64,000 bases of DNA from Heliopora coerulea (taxonomy: Eukaryota > Cnidaria > Anthozoa > Scleralcyonacea > Helioporidae): the NCBI GenBank assembly GCA_030142905.1, contig JASJOG010000008.1, positions 2,790,001 to 2,854,000 of the forward strand, written 5' to 3'. The notes under the pieces were generated by a model. It saw only the letters and a list, made by a program, of their open reading frames with translations. It was not told where the DNA came from and searched no databases. The translations under genes were made by a program, and so were the position numbers. Positions within the stretch are counted from its first letter, which is position 1. Each line of letters opens with the position of its first letter. Shown piece by piece: positions 28,801-40,800 of the stretch.

Positions 28801-31800
28801 CGTTTCTTAAGCAATTTCCACTTAGTGGTACAACTTAGAGCTTTGCGTTTTTCAAAAGTAAGATATGACAAAACGAGTGACTTAGTTTAACATGGTGTTA
28901 CGTCGTACTAAAATTAAAGTAATATCCTCTACCTTTTTAGTATTTGGAAAAACGTTTCTCTGTTGGAGTAAGGATGATTGGAACATCGTTATTCATTCTC
29001 TATACAGTGAGTTAGTTCTACCTGGATGATGTACACCATACTGTTGCTTAAAGTAAAAAGTTAACAGGTGGATAACTGCCGTGACTGATCTCAAAGAATT
29101 CCAACTTTTCGAGCAAAGGCCCTTCGTCAAAGAAAGAAACGTGTTCTGAAATACGAGTAGCAACTAGACTAGGTTTTATACGAAAAGAAGTCATGTGATA
29201 AAAAGTTAACCAATGAAATGTGAGAAACAAAACCAAACAAACCAATGACTAGGAAACGACAAGGAAGGGATTCATAAACGACTTATAAGGTATTAAATAA
29301 CAGAAAAATGCTCGTTGGATCCGTAGGGATGAGTGGTTCTTAGCTTAAAATATCTAGCATGGGAAGATAAAAACATCAGCTTGTGCACTGTTTCTTTTGT
29401 TTTTGTCTTTCTTTTACCACATACATATTTTTGTTCCCCTGGGGACTCTGGGGGTTTAACCCAATGCAAATTTGCTGATCGTCGTTTAAAAATAGCAAAT
29501 GACTTCCTTGTCGTTACCTAGTCATTGATTTGTTTTTTTTTCTCGCATTGCATTGGTTAACTTTTTATCACATGACTCCTTTCCTTATAAAACCTAGTCT
29601 AGCTGCTACTCCTATTTCAGAACAAGTTTGTTTCTCTGATGCTGGGCTTTTGCTCGAAACGTTGGAATTCTTTGAGATCAGTCACGGCAGTTATCAACCT
29701 TTGAACTTTTAACTTATTTATCACTGTGTTCGCAGTATTCTATTCTAATACTGTTGCTTAGTCTAGCTACCAATTTCTTAACCTTGGAATTGTCTTTTTT
29801 ATTCAAAATTGTAGTTGCTTTATATGGCAATTGTGACATATGGTCCATCGTTGGCCCTTGAATCAGGTAGGTATTGAATGAAAAGAAATTTCAAGTGTCT
29901 ATTTATATCGAAACCATTGTGTGAATCAAAATATTATGAAATTTGCTGTTTATCTTTGCGAAATATGAACCTTCTGAGTAAAGCTTAGTTTCCATGTAAT
30001 CGCTGACAATTGCCGGGTTGCTGAAATCGTTCAACCGAATGATCGCTGTAGATTGCTATCGATTGCTGAGAATTGTTTCCATGTGATCGCCCGCGAACCA
30101 ATATTTAATTGCCCGCTCACAGATCATTCAGCGGAGACTCCAACGAATCTTGAGTCATCAACAAAAATAGGTATGCTTTGGCGTACATGTATCTACTCCT
30201 TAGCAAGAAGCGCCGACTGAAGTCCGGAGTAATGAAGTGAATTTAAAGCCTAGTGTCCATTTAATCGCTACGATTGCTGCGGTTGCTCAAAAATCAGTTC
30301 AACGTTCGCAGCGATTATATGGAAACCAGTCGTTGCCACTGACTATTTTGGTTGAGTGGCGATACTAGCGATTTTACGGCAACGAAAACCCTATTATCGA
30401 TCGGTGTGATCACTGAGTGCACTTTTCAGCCATTGCAACAATCTTAGCAATCTTAGCAATTATATTGAAACTACTGTACGCTTAAGCCGTTAAAGACTGT
30501 CGAATACTCGAATTACATTTCCATTTGACGATTGACGAGGGATGATCTGTGATGAAGAAATCATACGACGAATGATCGAGAAAAGTCGTAACGGCCCAGC
30601 CCTTGATATTCAACGTTTCATTGGCTCCGATTTGTTCTATTGTTACTTACTTACTCACGCTTTGGAGCTTGCATGACAGCAAGGTATGCACTGGCGCATG
30701 CGCAGTAGATATAAATATGGTCCCTGAACCTATGCTCATTAAATTCAATGCCAACGTCCGAACCACTCAAAACCATAGTGTAGCACGCGCACCTCGTCTG
30801 ATGTAGATAAAAAAGACGGAGTATTAAACACTTGCACTCGGAGTGAATTTGTCGGGGATTGGGGCGTGAAGTTGGCTAGCCTGGAAGCTACGTCATGTCA
30901 TCGCACCACATCACGCCACTGAACACGACTCCCAAACAGGAAGTGAGTCTTGTCCTCAAAAGAGAGAGAGAGTAAAACAAACACTTGTGAGATGTTTATA
31001 GATTAAAAGAGAAATATTTAAAAACAGTGAGTGACTTATTGTGGATACGTCCCAAGGGAGGCAAGGGAATCCCCAATAAATTATCTGCAGCTTTTGGCCC
31101 TTAAAAAAAGAGAATTCTACTAGCATTTGAACGGCAACAAGACGGAAGGTTATTCTACTGTTTCAGCGACTTTCCCCACGCCGTCCTCACGTTTCTAAAT
31201 TTCGCTTCTGCCATTGTTGTTCGATCGCTGGGTCGCTGATTTTTGTTTCCACATGATCGCCTGTGATCGCTGACGATCGCAGAGATAGAACATTTTCTAT
31301 CCCAGCGATCGCTGGTGATCGCTGTCGATCAGTGGATTGCGGGAAAATGTTTCCATAAGATCGTTGTCAATCGTTTAGGATCACTGGCGATCAACAGTGA
31401 TCGTGCGGGATTATATGGAAACCAGCCTTAAAAGGTTATTGCAAGTAGCCAATCACCATTGAAAATTTCACTTGCTGAAGAATTTGAAAATAACACTCAT
31501 GGGAACCGAAAGATGCTCATGCTTTGAGTGTGTCAGTGAAGGAAAACGTCGATTATCTTAAAACTTGGCTGAAAGGCCATTTACAAGTCGTGAAATGCTT
31601 ATGCTTTAATCTTGTTCATGTAAATGTGGGTTTCTGGTTCGGGTGTTCTTTGTATCGCTTACCATGGTTTCCTCACCTAGCTTTAGCTTGAGCGAAAAAG
31701 CAAAAACGTAGTTGAACTTGTTTGGAAAGAAACTGTAATTTGACATACGTAGCTTAGATATCATGTTGGGAATGAAGAGTTCGAAACTTTTCTAAATTTT

Positions 31801-34800
31801 CAGGATAAAATTGGTGCATTGTTAAGTATGTTCGTTGTGTAGTTGGTGTATGTTGTAATCTCGACATTATTCTTCTCAGTTACCGGCTTGCCCATATGGA
31901 TTTCAGTTTTGTCCCTTGGAATTGTCTGTACATTTTACACATCCATTGTAAGTATTCCTGGCTTCGTTTTTGCATTTTCTCTATCTTACGCTAACTTTAG
32001 TGATGAATTACAACTCACCTCAACTTATAATTGGACTTTAGACCTTCGATTAAACAGTAAATTTGTTAACGAAGGGTATCTGCAAATAATTACTTGAGTG
32101 TATTTAAGTTACATTTTTTCTAATTCCGGATATGCTTTGCAAAAAGGGTACTTTACCACTGAGTACATTTACAATGAAGTTGAGAGTTGTCAAAATAGTT
32201 TACTGAAGTTCGAAAGTTATTTGCTATTTTTATGGCCTGTTGGTAAGCAGACTTGGGCAAGTGGTAAAAACTAGAATACCGCTGGGCAGAGGCATGACAT
32301 TTGTAGTGGAGTACCAAACTAGTATTTGTGCATGTTGGGGGACCAACATTTACAACAGTTTTTACCGTTACTCTACAGCATCCGTTGGATTGGCCCATGG
32401 GGTGGCCCAGGAATTTTGGGGGTAACCATCATGGGCGTCCGCGGGGGTGGGCAAGGGGGGCATTTGGCTCCCCCCAAGAATGCGGAACAAGGAACATTTG
32501 GTAACTAAGCGGTGGTTACATACAATTATTCATGAAGTGGCAATTGCTGGTTTTACGAATAAGAATTATTTACCATTAAGAGTTTTGGACTTTTTTTCTA
32601 AAGCTTCTTTCATGCTTTATCTCATAATAAATATGTCAAAAACCCCGTTTACACTATTAACATTTTCGGCACGGCACGGCACGGCAAACCAGTGCCAGCA
32701 TTACGTCATACGGTCATAAGTTCACCACATACATTGGCTATCCCACTTGACCCCCTCCCTAGAAAGAATGCTACGGACGCCCATGGTAACCATGACCTTT
32801 CAAGCCACTCAGGCTAATTGAAAGTAATAGAAAGCGAAAACGAGTCAGAACGCACGAGCTTTGATTTTATCCGCTTTTGCAAATGGAAATCAATGAAGTG
32901 TCAGGAATTTAGAGTGGAACAAGTAAAATAAAGGTTTTTGTCAACCTTTTGCGCATTTTAATAGGTCACGTCTTTTATTTTTATGTCTTTTGATTTTGCA
33001 ATTATTAGTCGTAGTTGGTTTTTGTCTCACGGAACATTTTACCATGTCCGACTGTAGCCTGCTTTACGAAGGAATGTCTTTCCTGGTGGGGAAGTTACCC
33101 TACCCCCAAAGCCAAGTTCTACATAGAAATTGTATGCTAAATTCTTGGCCTAAGGAGCAGGTTGCTCTTAAGTTTCGATCCGTTCCGGGTCAACTTTTAA
33201 CCAATCTAGTCAAAAAGCTTTCTCCTCATGTTTTTCCGAACAATTCTCTACTTGGCCAGTCAGTCACAGTGCCCTTACAAATTGAAGAGTCCTCCACTAC
33301 GGTCACCCAGATTGCCTGTAAAACATTGCGCTTTCTAAAGGGAAGGTTCACTGTGATTTCTGTCAAAATATATGAAAACTATGATCGCTCTTGGTTAGCT
33401 GGGAATAGGGCCCAAATTATAAACGGAATGGGGCTTGTCACAGTGATTTGATTTGATTACAGTCTTCTTAAACTTACATTTTTATGGGTGGGTTTCAGCA
33501 CTACATTTTGGGCAGGGAACCCTTATCTTTTAAATCTCAAAGCGACCATTGAAATTCGCCATTTACAATAGCAATGGGACAAAGACAAAATAACTGTTGT
33601 TCTACAAAATTGAAATATGAAATTGTACTCATTACCCTTACACTGAGGTGTATGTACCTGTTGTGAGTGTGTATGTGTGCACACATGAATAGGGAAGTGA
33701 TCGGATCTTCAAAAAGATCCGACACACCCACTACCTTCATCTATTGCTTATATCGCACTTTTTAAAGAACATGGGAAAAGAAACTAATGTTCGCATGCAA
33801 TTTTGCCTTCTAATTGTGATAACCAACTTTTGCATTGTGCGTATTTTTCGTTTAAGGGAGGCTTAAGAGCAGTAATCTGGAACGATGTCTTCCAGGTTTT
33901 CGTTATGCTCGGAGGTCTGATTACAGTTGTCATTGTGGGAACTTCGAAAGTGGGAGGTCCTTCACGTGTTGTAACTCTGCTTAAAGAGAATAACAGAACC
34001 AATATAAGGTAAATGATATAACTCAAAAATCTTTAGCTGCAAATAAAACCGAGATTACAAAAGTTTAATGTATTAGCACACCTATGTTCAATTCAAGATT
34101 AATTCTTCATTGGCTTGCTATTTATTCGCCTATGATATAGAAATAGGATACTGCGTGGGCAGAGTTAAATAAGGTAAAATGTTCCAAGTTTGGTAATTGC
34201 CATGACTGATCTCAAAGAATTCCAACTTTGCTCGAAACGTTGGAATTCTTTGAGATCAATAACGGTATTTATTCGCGATGTCAATTTTACCATAATACAG
34301 TATTGCATTTTTACTTGTTCTGGTCTTCCTCATTTTTTTTGATTGGGCGCTTATTCCAGGGCAAAATCTTTCTTACAATAAAAACATTTTGAAATTTAAT
34401 ACGACTGTTTTTTTGTTTCTAAAAACGATAACTACGAGAACACTTCGAAATTACGCTCCCCTTGACCTAAAGTGTGGTGAATAAGCGCTGTGGTGTGGTC
34501 GAGGGACTCGGGACTCGTTAGTATTTTAGCTCTCGTGAGGCGCTAATTCCAGGGTGATGCTTATTCGCAGGAGGCACTTATTTAAGGTGACGCTTATTCG
34601 AAGACCGTGCTCATAATAGGGAGGCGCTTATTAGAGGAAGAAGCTAACTGAAAGAGGTACTTCTTCGAGGGAGGCGCTTCTTCGAAAGAGGCATTTATTC
34701 GAGGAAGGCCTAATTAAAGTAACTGTAGTAGATCTGCTTCATTCGAGCTTATAAAGTGGATCTTCACTCTTTCATATATTTCCCATTAAATGTGAATTGT

Positions 34801-37800
34801 AGAGCGTTAGAGTCTATAAAGAAGTATTTCCATTGTGACCATGTATTTCCCTTCACTTCGTGCTCAGTACAAATATCCTCAGCTATGTTCCAAACATCGT
34901 ATTCCAGAAAACTTGGATATGAAACGAAAATGAAGGAATATTGCAACGAAAGAAGGAAAGAAATTAAAGTGTATTGGAATAAGATAGCTGATAATCTTAA
35001 ACAAAAGCCGAAAGAATTCTTCAAAATATCCCGGCCATTCCTGAGCAACAAAGATAGAGAGGATGTAACTAGAAATATTAAGATCAAAGGAACAATAGAA
35101 ACAGGACAGATAAAAGTAGCCGAAGAATTGGCAAATTATTAATCCACTGTAACTATAGATGTCGGCGGAAATAATGTGTCAACAATGGAAGAACTTGATT
35201 TTGAAGATTATCCAAGTATGTAGAACATAAAACAATCAAACAGTTTTCTAGACTTCAGCTGTTAGAGGTTTCTGAAGATTAAAATCGGTTAAAGAAATTA
35301 AACATAAGGAAAACAACTGGATGGGATGCTATTTCACCAAGGCTTTTTACGATGAGTGCAGACGGAATTGCTCAATCGTTAACGTCGTTTTATAATAACT
35401 GCATAAAGCTAGGTCAATGACCAGAAGAGTGGAAGATGGGGGAATGGTTTCCGATATTTAAAAAGGACGATAGGAGTGATAAAAATAATTATAGAACAAT
35501 TACCATACCTTTTGCTGCTCATTACCAGAAAATATTCTATCATTAACGCCAACTACAAACTTGTTAACCCGAAAATACATTCATTTTATTCAATCGACAT
35601 TCACTAGCGTAGATACGCAACCATTTGCATCAAATGGCACTCCATAGCGCCAACAGGCGACCATTAACACCATTCTACTATACATCAAGAATTATAAAAT
35701 TTCAATTATGCAAGAGAAATATCTTGCCTAATTGAAATTTTATTATCCCTAATGTATAATAAAATAGTGTTAATGGTCGTCTGTTGGCGCTATTGAATGC
35801 CCTTCGATGCAAATGGTTGGGTATCTACGCTAGTGAATGTCGACTGAATAAAATGAATGTATTTTTGCGTTAATGAGTTTGAGATTGGCGTTTAGGATAG
35901 CATATTTGCTTGTAATGAACAGCAAAAGGTGTATATTAATTGTGACTGAAAAAGTTTTTTTAAGTTGCTCCTAGCCAAACAAATTGCTGAACACTATGAG
36001 TCAGCATGATACTACAAAATGGAAGCCCACAGGAGAGCTCGTGGTTGCGAATATGCCATCTTTAGACAAACAGAAGATTGGAAGTGAGCCATAGACAACA
36101 AAGAATACGCAGTCATGCTGTCCACAGACATGACGAAAGCGTTTGACTTTATCCATATTTGCTGGTACAAAAACTTAAAAGTTATGGTTTCAATAAAGTG
36201 TCGTTAAATTTGATCCATTCCTTCTTCCGGAAAAGCAAAACTAGAGTTTGGTCGTTTAATGTGGAATATGTTCGAGAATATGCCTCTACAAATGAAGAAT
36301 TCTAGCCTTTATTTGTATGCAGATGATCATCAGCCTTATGTTATGGGTAAACAAATTACTACCAGACGAAATTAATACCAGACCATGACGATAAAACCAA
36401 ATGAACGGACCAATGCCTATGAAGATATAATTTCTCTAAGCATTGGTGGTAGCTAGTTAACTAATACACAAGATCTTAAGATCCTGGGAGTGAATATGGA
36501 TGATCAACTTAATTTTCATAAAAACATTACTACTTTGTGGAGAAAGAGTAGTCAAAAAGTAGTTGTGCTATTACGATTGCGTAAATTCATTCTAACCTCT
36601 GCAAAGTTACAACTGTATAAGTCTGCAATTCTACCGCATCATACGTATTGCCACTTGGTGTGGCATTTTTGTCGGGCATCAGATAAAAGAAAATTAGAGC
36701 AAATTCAGGAAAAGGCATTAAGAGCAATATTTAAATCAAATTCACTCACTTACCAGGAATTTCTTCATGAAGCAAACCCATCAAGTCTGTACAACAGGCG
36801 GTTGCAAGATATAGCAGTGTTGATGTAGAAAGTAAAAAATAATTTAAGTTCTTCACATGTAACTGAACACTAGTCGACCAAATAAACGCTATGGGCTGCG
36901 AAACGCTGATTTTACCATACGGAGATATAACACAGTAAGATACGGCAAACACTCTGTACGGTATTATGGACCATATGTATGGTTGAAATTGGATATAGAA
37001 GAAAGAGAAAAACCAAGTCTTTAAGAGAAACATTACAAATAAGGGTCTTGAAAACCTGTTAGAAAATAATTGTAGTGACTGTATTCTGTGTTCCTCTTAG
37101 TATTTTGAATTTTTTTTTTGTGGATAGGATAAATAGCATACTTTAATGATTCTTTAATTAGGTAAATTTTGGTAATATTACTGAAACGATTATTATTTTT
37201 TATATTCATTTTAAACAGTGCCCCCAATTAGCTTAAATATAGCGAAATACATTGACACTTGAATAAAGTTTTCAATCAACTGATCAATCAATCAAACTTG
37301 TCTCGCAAATATTTCCTATGTTACTTGCTTCAGAAAAAAGAAAAACAAATTTATTGGTTAAACTGAGAGCATCAATGTGATTAATTATTTGCCAGAAATC
37401 AATAACCGAGCTTAAGGAAGGTTTTTAAGTCACTTTTCGATAAAAGGAATATTTGTTAAACAAAATTTCGTTTGTTGATGAGATCGAGTTCTTTGCTTCT
37501 GGTTAGTCTACTTTTATGGCTTTTCTCACTATACAGTTTACTGTAACGTTGAGCAAAAATATGAAGTTTACAAACACGTCTTTCGTCATTTTTCCTAGTG
37601 TCCTTGCTGCACTCGAGATACTTTTTACTTAACTCTAAATACCTTAAATGTGATTAAGGTCGCAACCGTTGTCGAAATAGTCTCATACTTAGTCATTGTA
37701 TGCTCAAACAACCTCGCTTGTTTGACCTTTCAGCAATCCTGTAGAGAGTCCTTGTTTCGTAAGTTTATTCATCTTTTCCTTATATCTTTAGTTTCAGCTT

Positions 37801-40800
37801 AGATCCGACTGAAAGGACAACATTTTGGGTTATGCTTATTGGAGGAGCATTCGCAATCCTCCCTCTGTGGTCTGTCAACCAAACAGCCGTGCAAAGATTT
37901 TTGTCAGCAAAGTCTCTGAAAGATGCGCAAAAGTATGTCAGTTTTATCACACGTACATATAAATTATTCTATCTTCGTAAATTTGTTTGTAGAAACATAA
38001 GCCAGAAACAATGACTAGCTTATGACAAGAAATTAGAAATGAATCCAAAACAATATCGCTAAAATGCGTGAATAACCAAATCAGAAACTTCGTTTGGTTG
38101 ACCTGCATGACGACACCGAGAACTATATTGAAAACAATCTAAGTTTTACTGAGTTGACCATAAAAGGACGAACTGGAAAACGAATTGCAACCAAGGAACT
38201 AACTTCACGGAGAAGAACTTCACAGAGGAAGGTAAGTGGCGAAGACCCTTTATAAAAATCCGAGCAAAACCAAGCTTTTCAAAAGAGGACTATGGCCAGT
38301 AATCTTAAAGCGATGTAAATGTTTTCCGAATATTGACCTTGCAACATTTTTAACAAAAAAAACAAAAACAGATAACCGCGTTAGAATTACAAACTAATGA
38401 AAACTTTTTTTAAAAAGGTTTGATATAAACGTTTTATTTTCATTACTTCGTTCTATATTGTTTATTCCTTAGCTTTAGATTGGATATAACTCAGTATTCT
38501 TTTACATCCTCAGGTCTTATATGAGCCATAGTAAAATAATTGATGGCTGATTTGGCTGAGTAAGAGTAAAGCTTATTGAGCTTGAGTTAACCCTGGGCGA
38601 CTTGACTGTATCAATCTGTGATGCGAAAAATGACATACATGAGCTTTAAGACAATGTATTTAGGCAAATATATATTTGAAGAATTTGGAGTATAATATCT
38701 TTAGGTTTTAATCAAACGAATTACTTGCTATTCGTAATTTAGTGTATCGTTTGGCGTTAAGGATGCGTACTTCAAAAAGTTGCGACTCAGTAGACAGTCA
38801 GAGAATGCAGTTTTGTCCACATTCAGGAACGAAATGATGATAATAAGTATCATCAGTCTTGATTTAATATGCCCGTTGAGCTGAGTAACCTCTCATTACA
38901 AAACATGTTTCTTGCAGGTCAGTTTGGCTGTCCATGCCAATGAGTGTCCTCGCAGTTTCTTTGTGTTCAATATGCGGCGCCGTGATCTTTGCCTATTATC
39001 AGGGTTGTGATCCAAGATCCCTTAAACAGATAACTAGCCCCGATCAGGTAAGCATGCCTGGCCTGTTTTAAGAAATATTTAGTGCTATACGTATTTATGT
39101 ACATATGGTTACCCAAGACTGTCCTACAAGTGGACATGTTGGGGATAATTTGCAGAGCAAATAGGAAAATGAGTGATAAATCACAGTACAATAAAATAGG
39201 ATCTTTTTGTCGGCTACGATGAAAGTCAGCGGTTAGAACTCGTTGACATACCATATTTCAAAGCGCAAAATATTATAAGTAAAATGAGCCGTTTGATTTC
39301 TGGTGAGGATGGGAGGCCGTACGTTCAACTTACTAGTTTATTTTCAGTGGTTTAAATTAAGTGAGATTAAATCAAGCACTCGATTGCAACGATTTTGGTC
39401 GTAACTGTGTAGTAACACACGCTTAAAATAGGTCACGCAGGTAGGATAAAGGGCATTGGATCAAATTACAAACCTCGAATACAGTAGTGGCAGTTTTGAG
39501 AAGTAGCGTTGTTTTCTCAATTATACTGTATGTAGTGAATTTTAATAGCTATCGCGCGCTCTGCACTTATCTTTACATCTTTTCCAGAAAGCTAGACCAC
39601 TAACTCTGATAACTGAAGTATGCCTTTTATAAAACGGTCAAGTGATTCGTTGAAATGTTAATATTTAACAAATAACTTAAATTACTCGGGCAGCAGATAT
39701 TTTGCCGTTCATTTAACATAATACTAACATCTGAAAAAATGTTTGAACAGACACTTTTCATGATAATCTGACACTGCCGAAGTCAACTGAAAAATGTTGA
39801 TTCGAGCGGGATTTAAACTCGCCCCTTCGGGATACCGGTCCGCCGCTCTACCTGTTGAGCTATCGAGTCCCCAGGGATTGGAAGCGAGTTTTATCCAATT
39901 TAAGTGCACGAGATATTCTCGTGCACTTAAATTGGATAAAACTCGCTTCCAATTAAATTGGATAGCTCAACAGGAGGTAAACTCGGATAAACAGGAGGTA
40001 AACAGGAGGTAAATTGGATAGCTCAATTGGAGGTAAACAATATCATTTCAACAAACCAATCAGGCTTTCGATCTCGCCACTCTACTGAAACCGCACTTCT
40101 TAATTGTACAAATCAGTGGCTTGTGAACATGGATAACAACCTAATTAATGGCGTTCTTTTTCTAGATCTAAAAAAAGCATTTGACACTGTTGACCATAAC
40201 ATACTATTATCAAAACTACAACTCTATGGAATACGAGGGACAGCCCATAGATGGTTTCAATCCTATTTAAAAGACAGAAAACAAATATGTAAAATTAATC
40301 AAACAATGTCGGATGCTAAATCTATTCATTGTGGCGTACCACAAGGGACAAACCTTGGTCCTATGCTCTTCCTCCTCTATATAAATGATCTCCCAAATTG
40401 TCTCACTAAAACTAGTTCTGTAATGTTCGCAGACGATACCATTTTATCATGTGAAGGATCGTCATCGGCAGAAATTGAGGGAAAACTAAATCACGATTTA
40501 GAAATGGTTCATATGTGGCTGACAACAAACAAACTAACTTTAAACCAGGAAAAGACTGAATATATGATTATTGGCTCACAGCAAAGACTTGATCTTATCT
40601 CTGAAGACATAAACGTCAGTCTAGCGAATGAGCCAATATCACGTGTTCAAACTAAAAAAGTCCTTGGAGTCATTATCGACGAAAAACTTAAATGGCATGA
40701 ACATAATGCAAAACAATGTAAAACTTTATCCTCATGCATTGGATTATTAAGAAGAGCTCGAGACTTTGTTACACAAGATGTCTTGGTAACAATATACAAC

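Noticed and set aside
29048..29712. Two similar small proteins (65 and 60 codons) as a gene pair
   Set aside because: They are the two inverse arms of one foldback element read on opposite strands.
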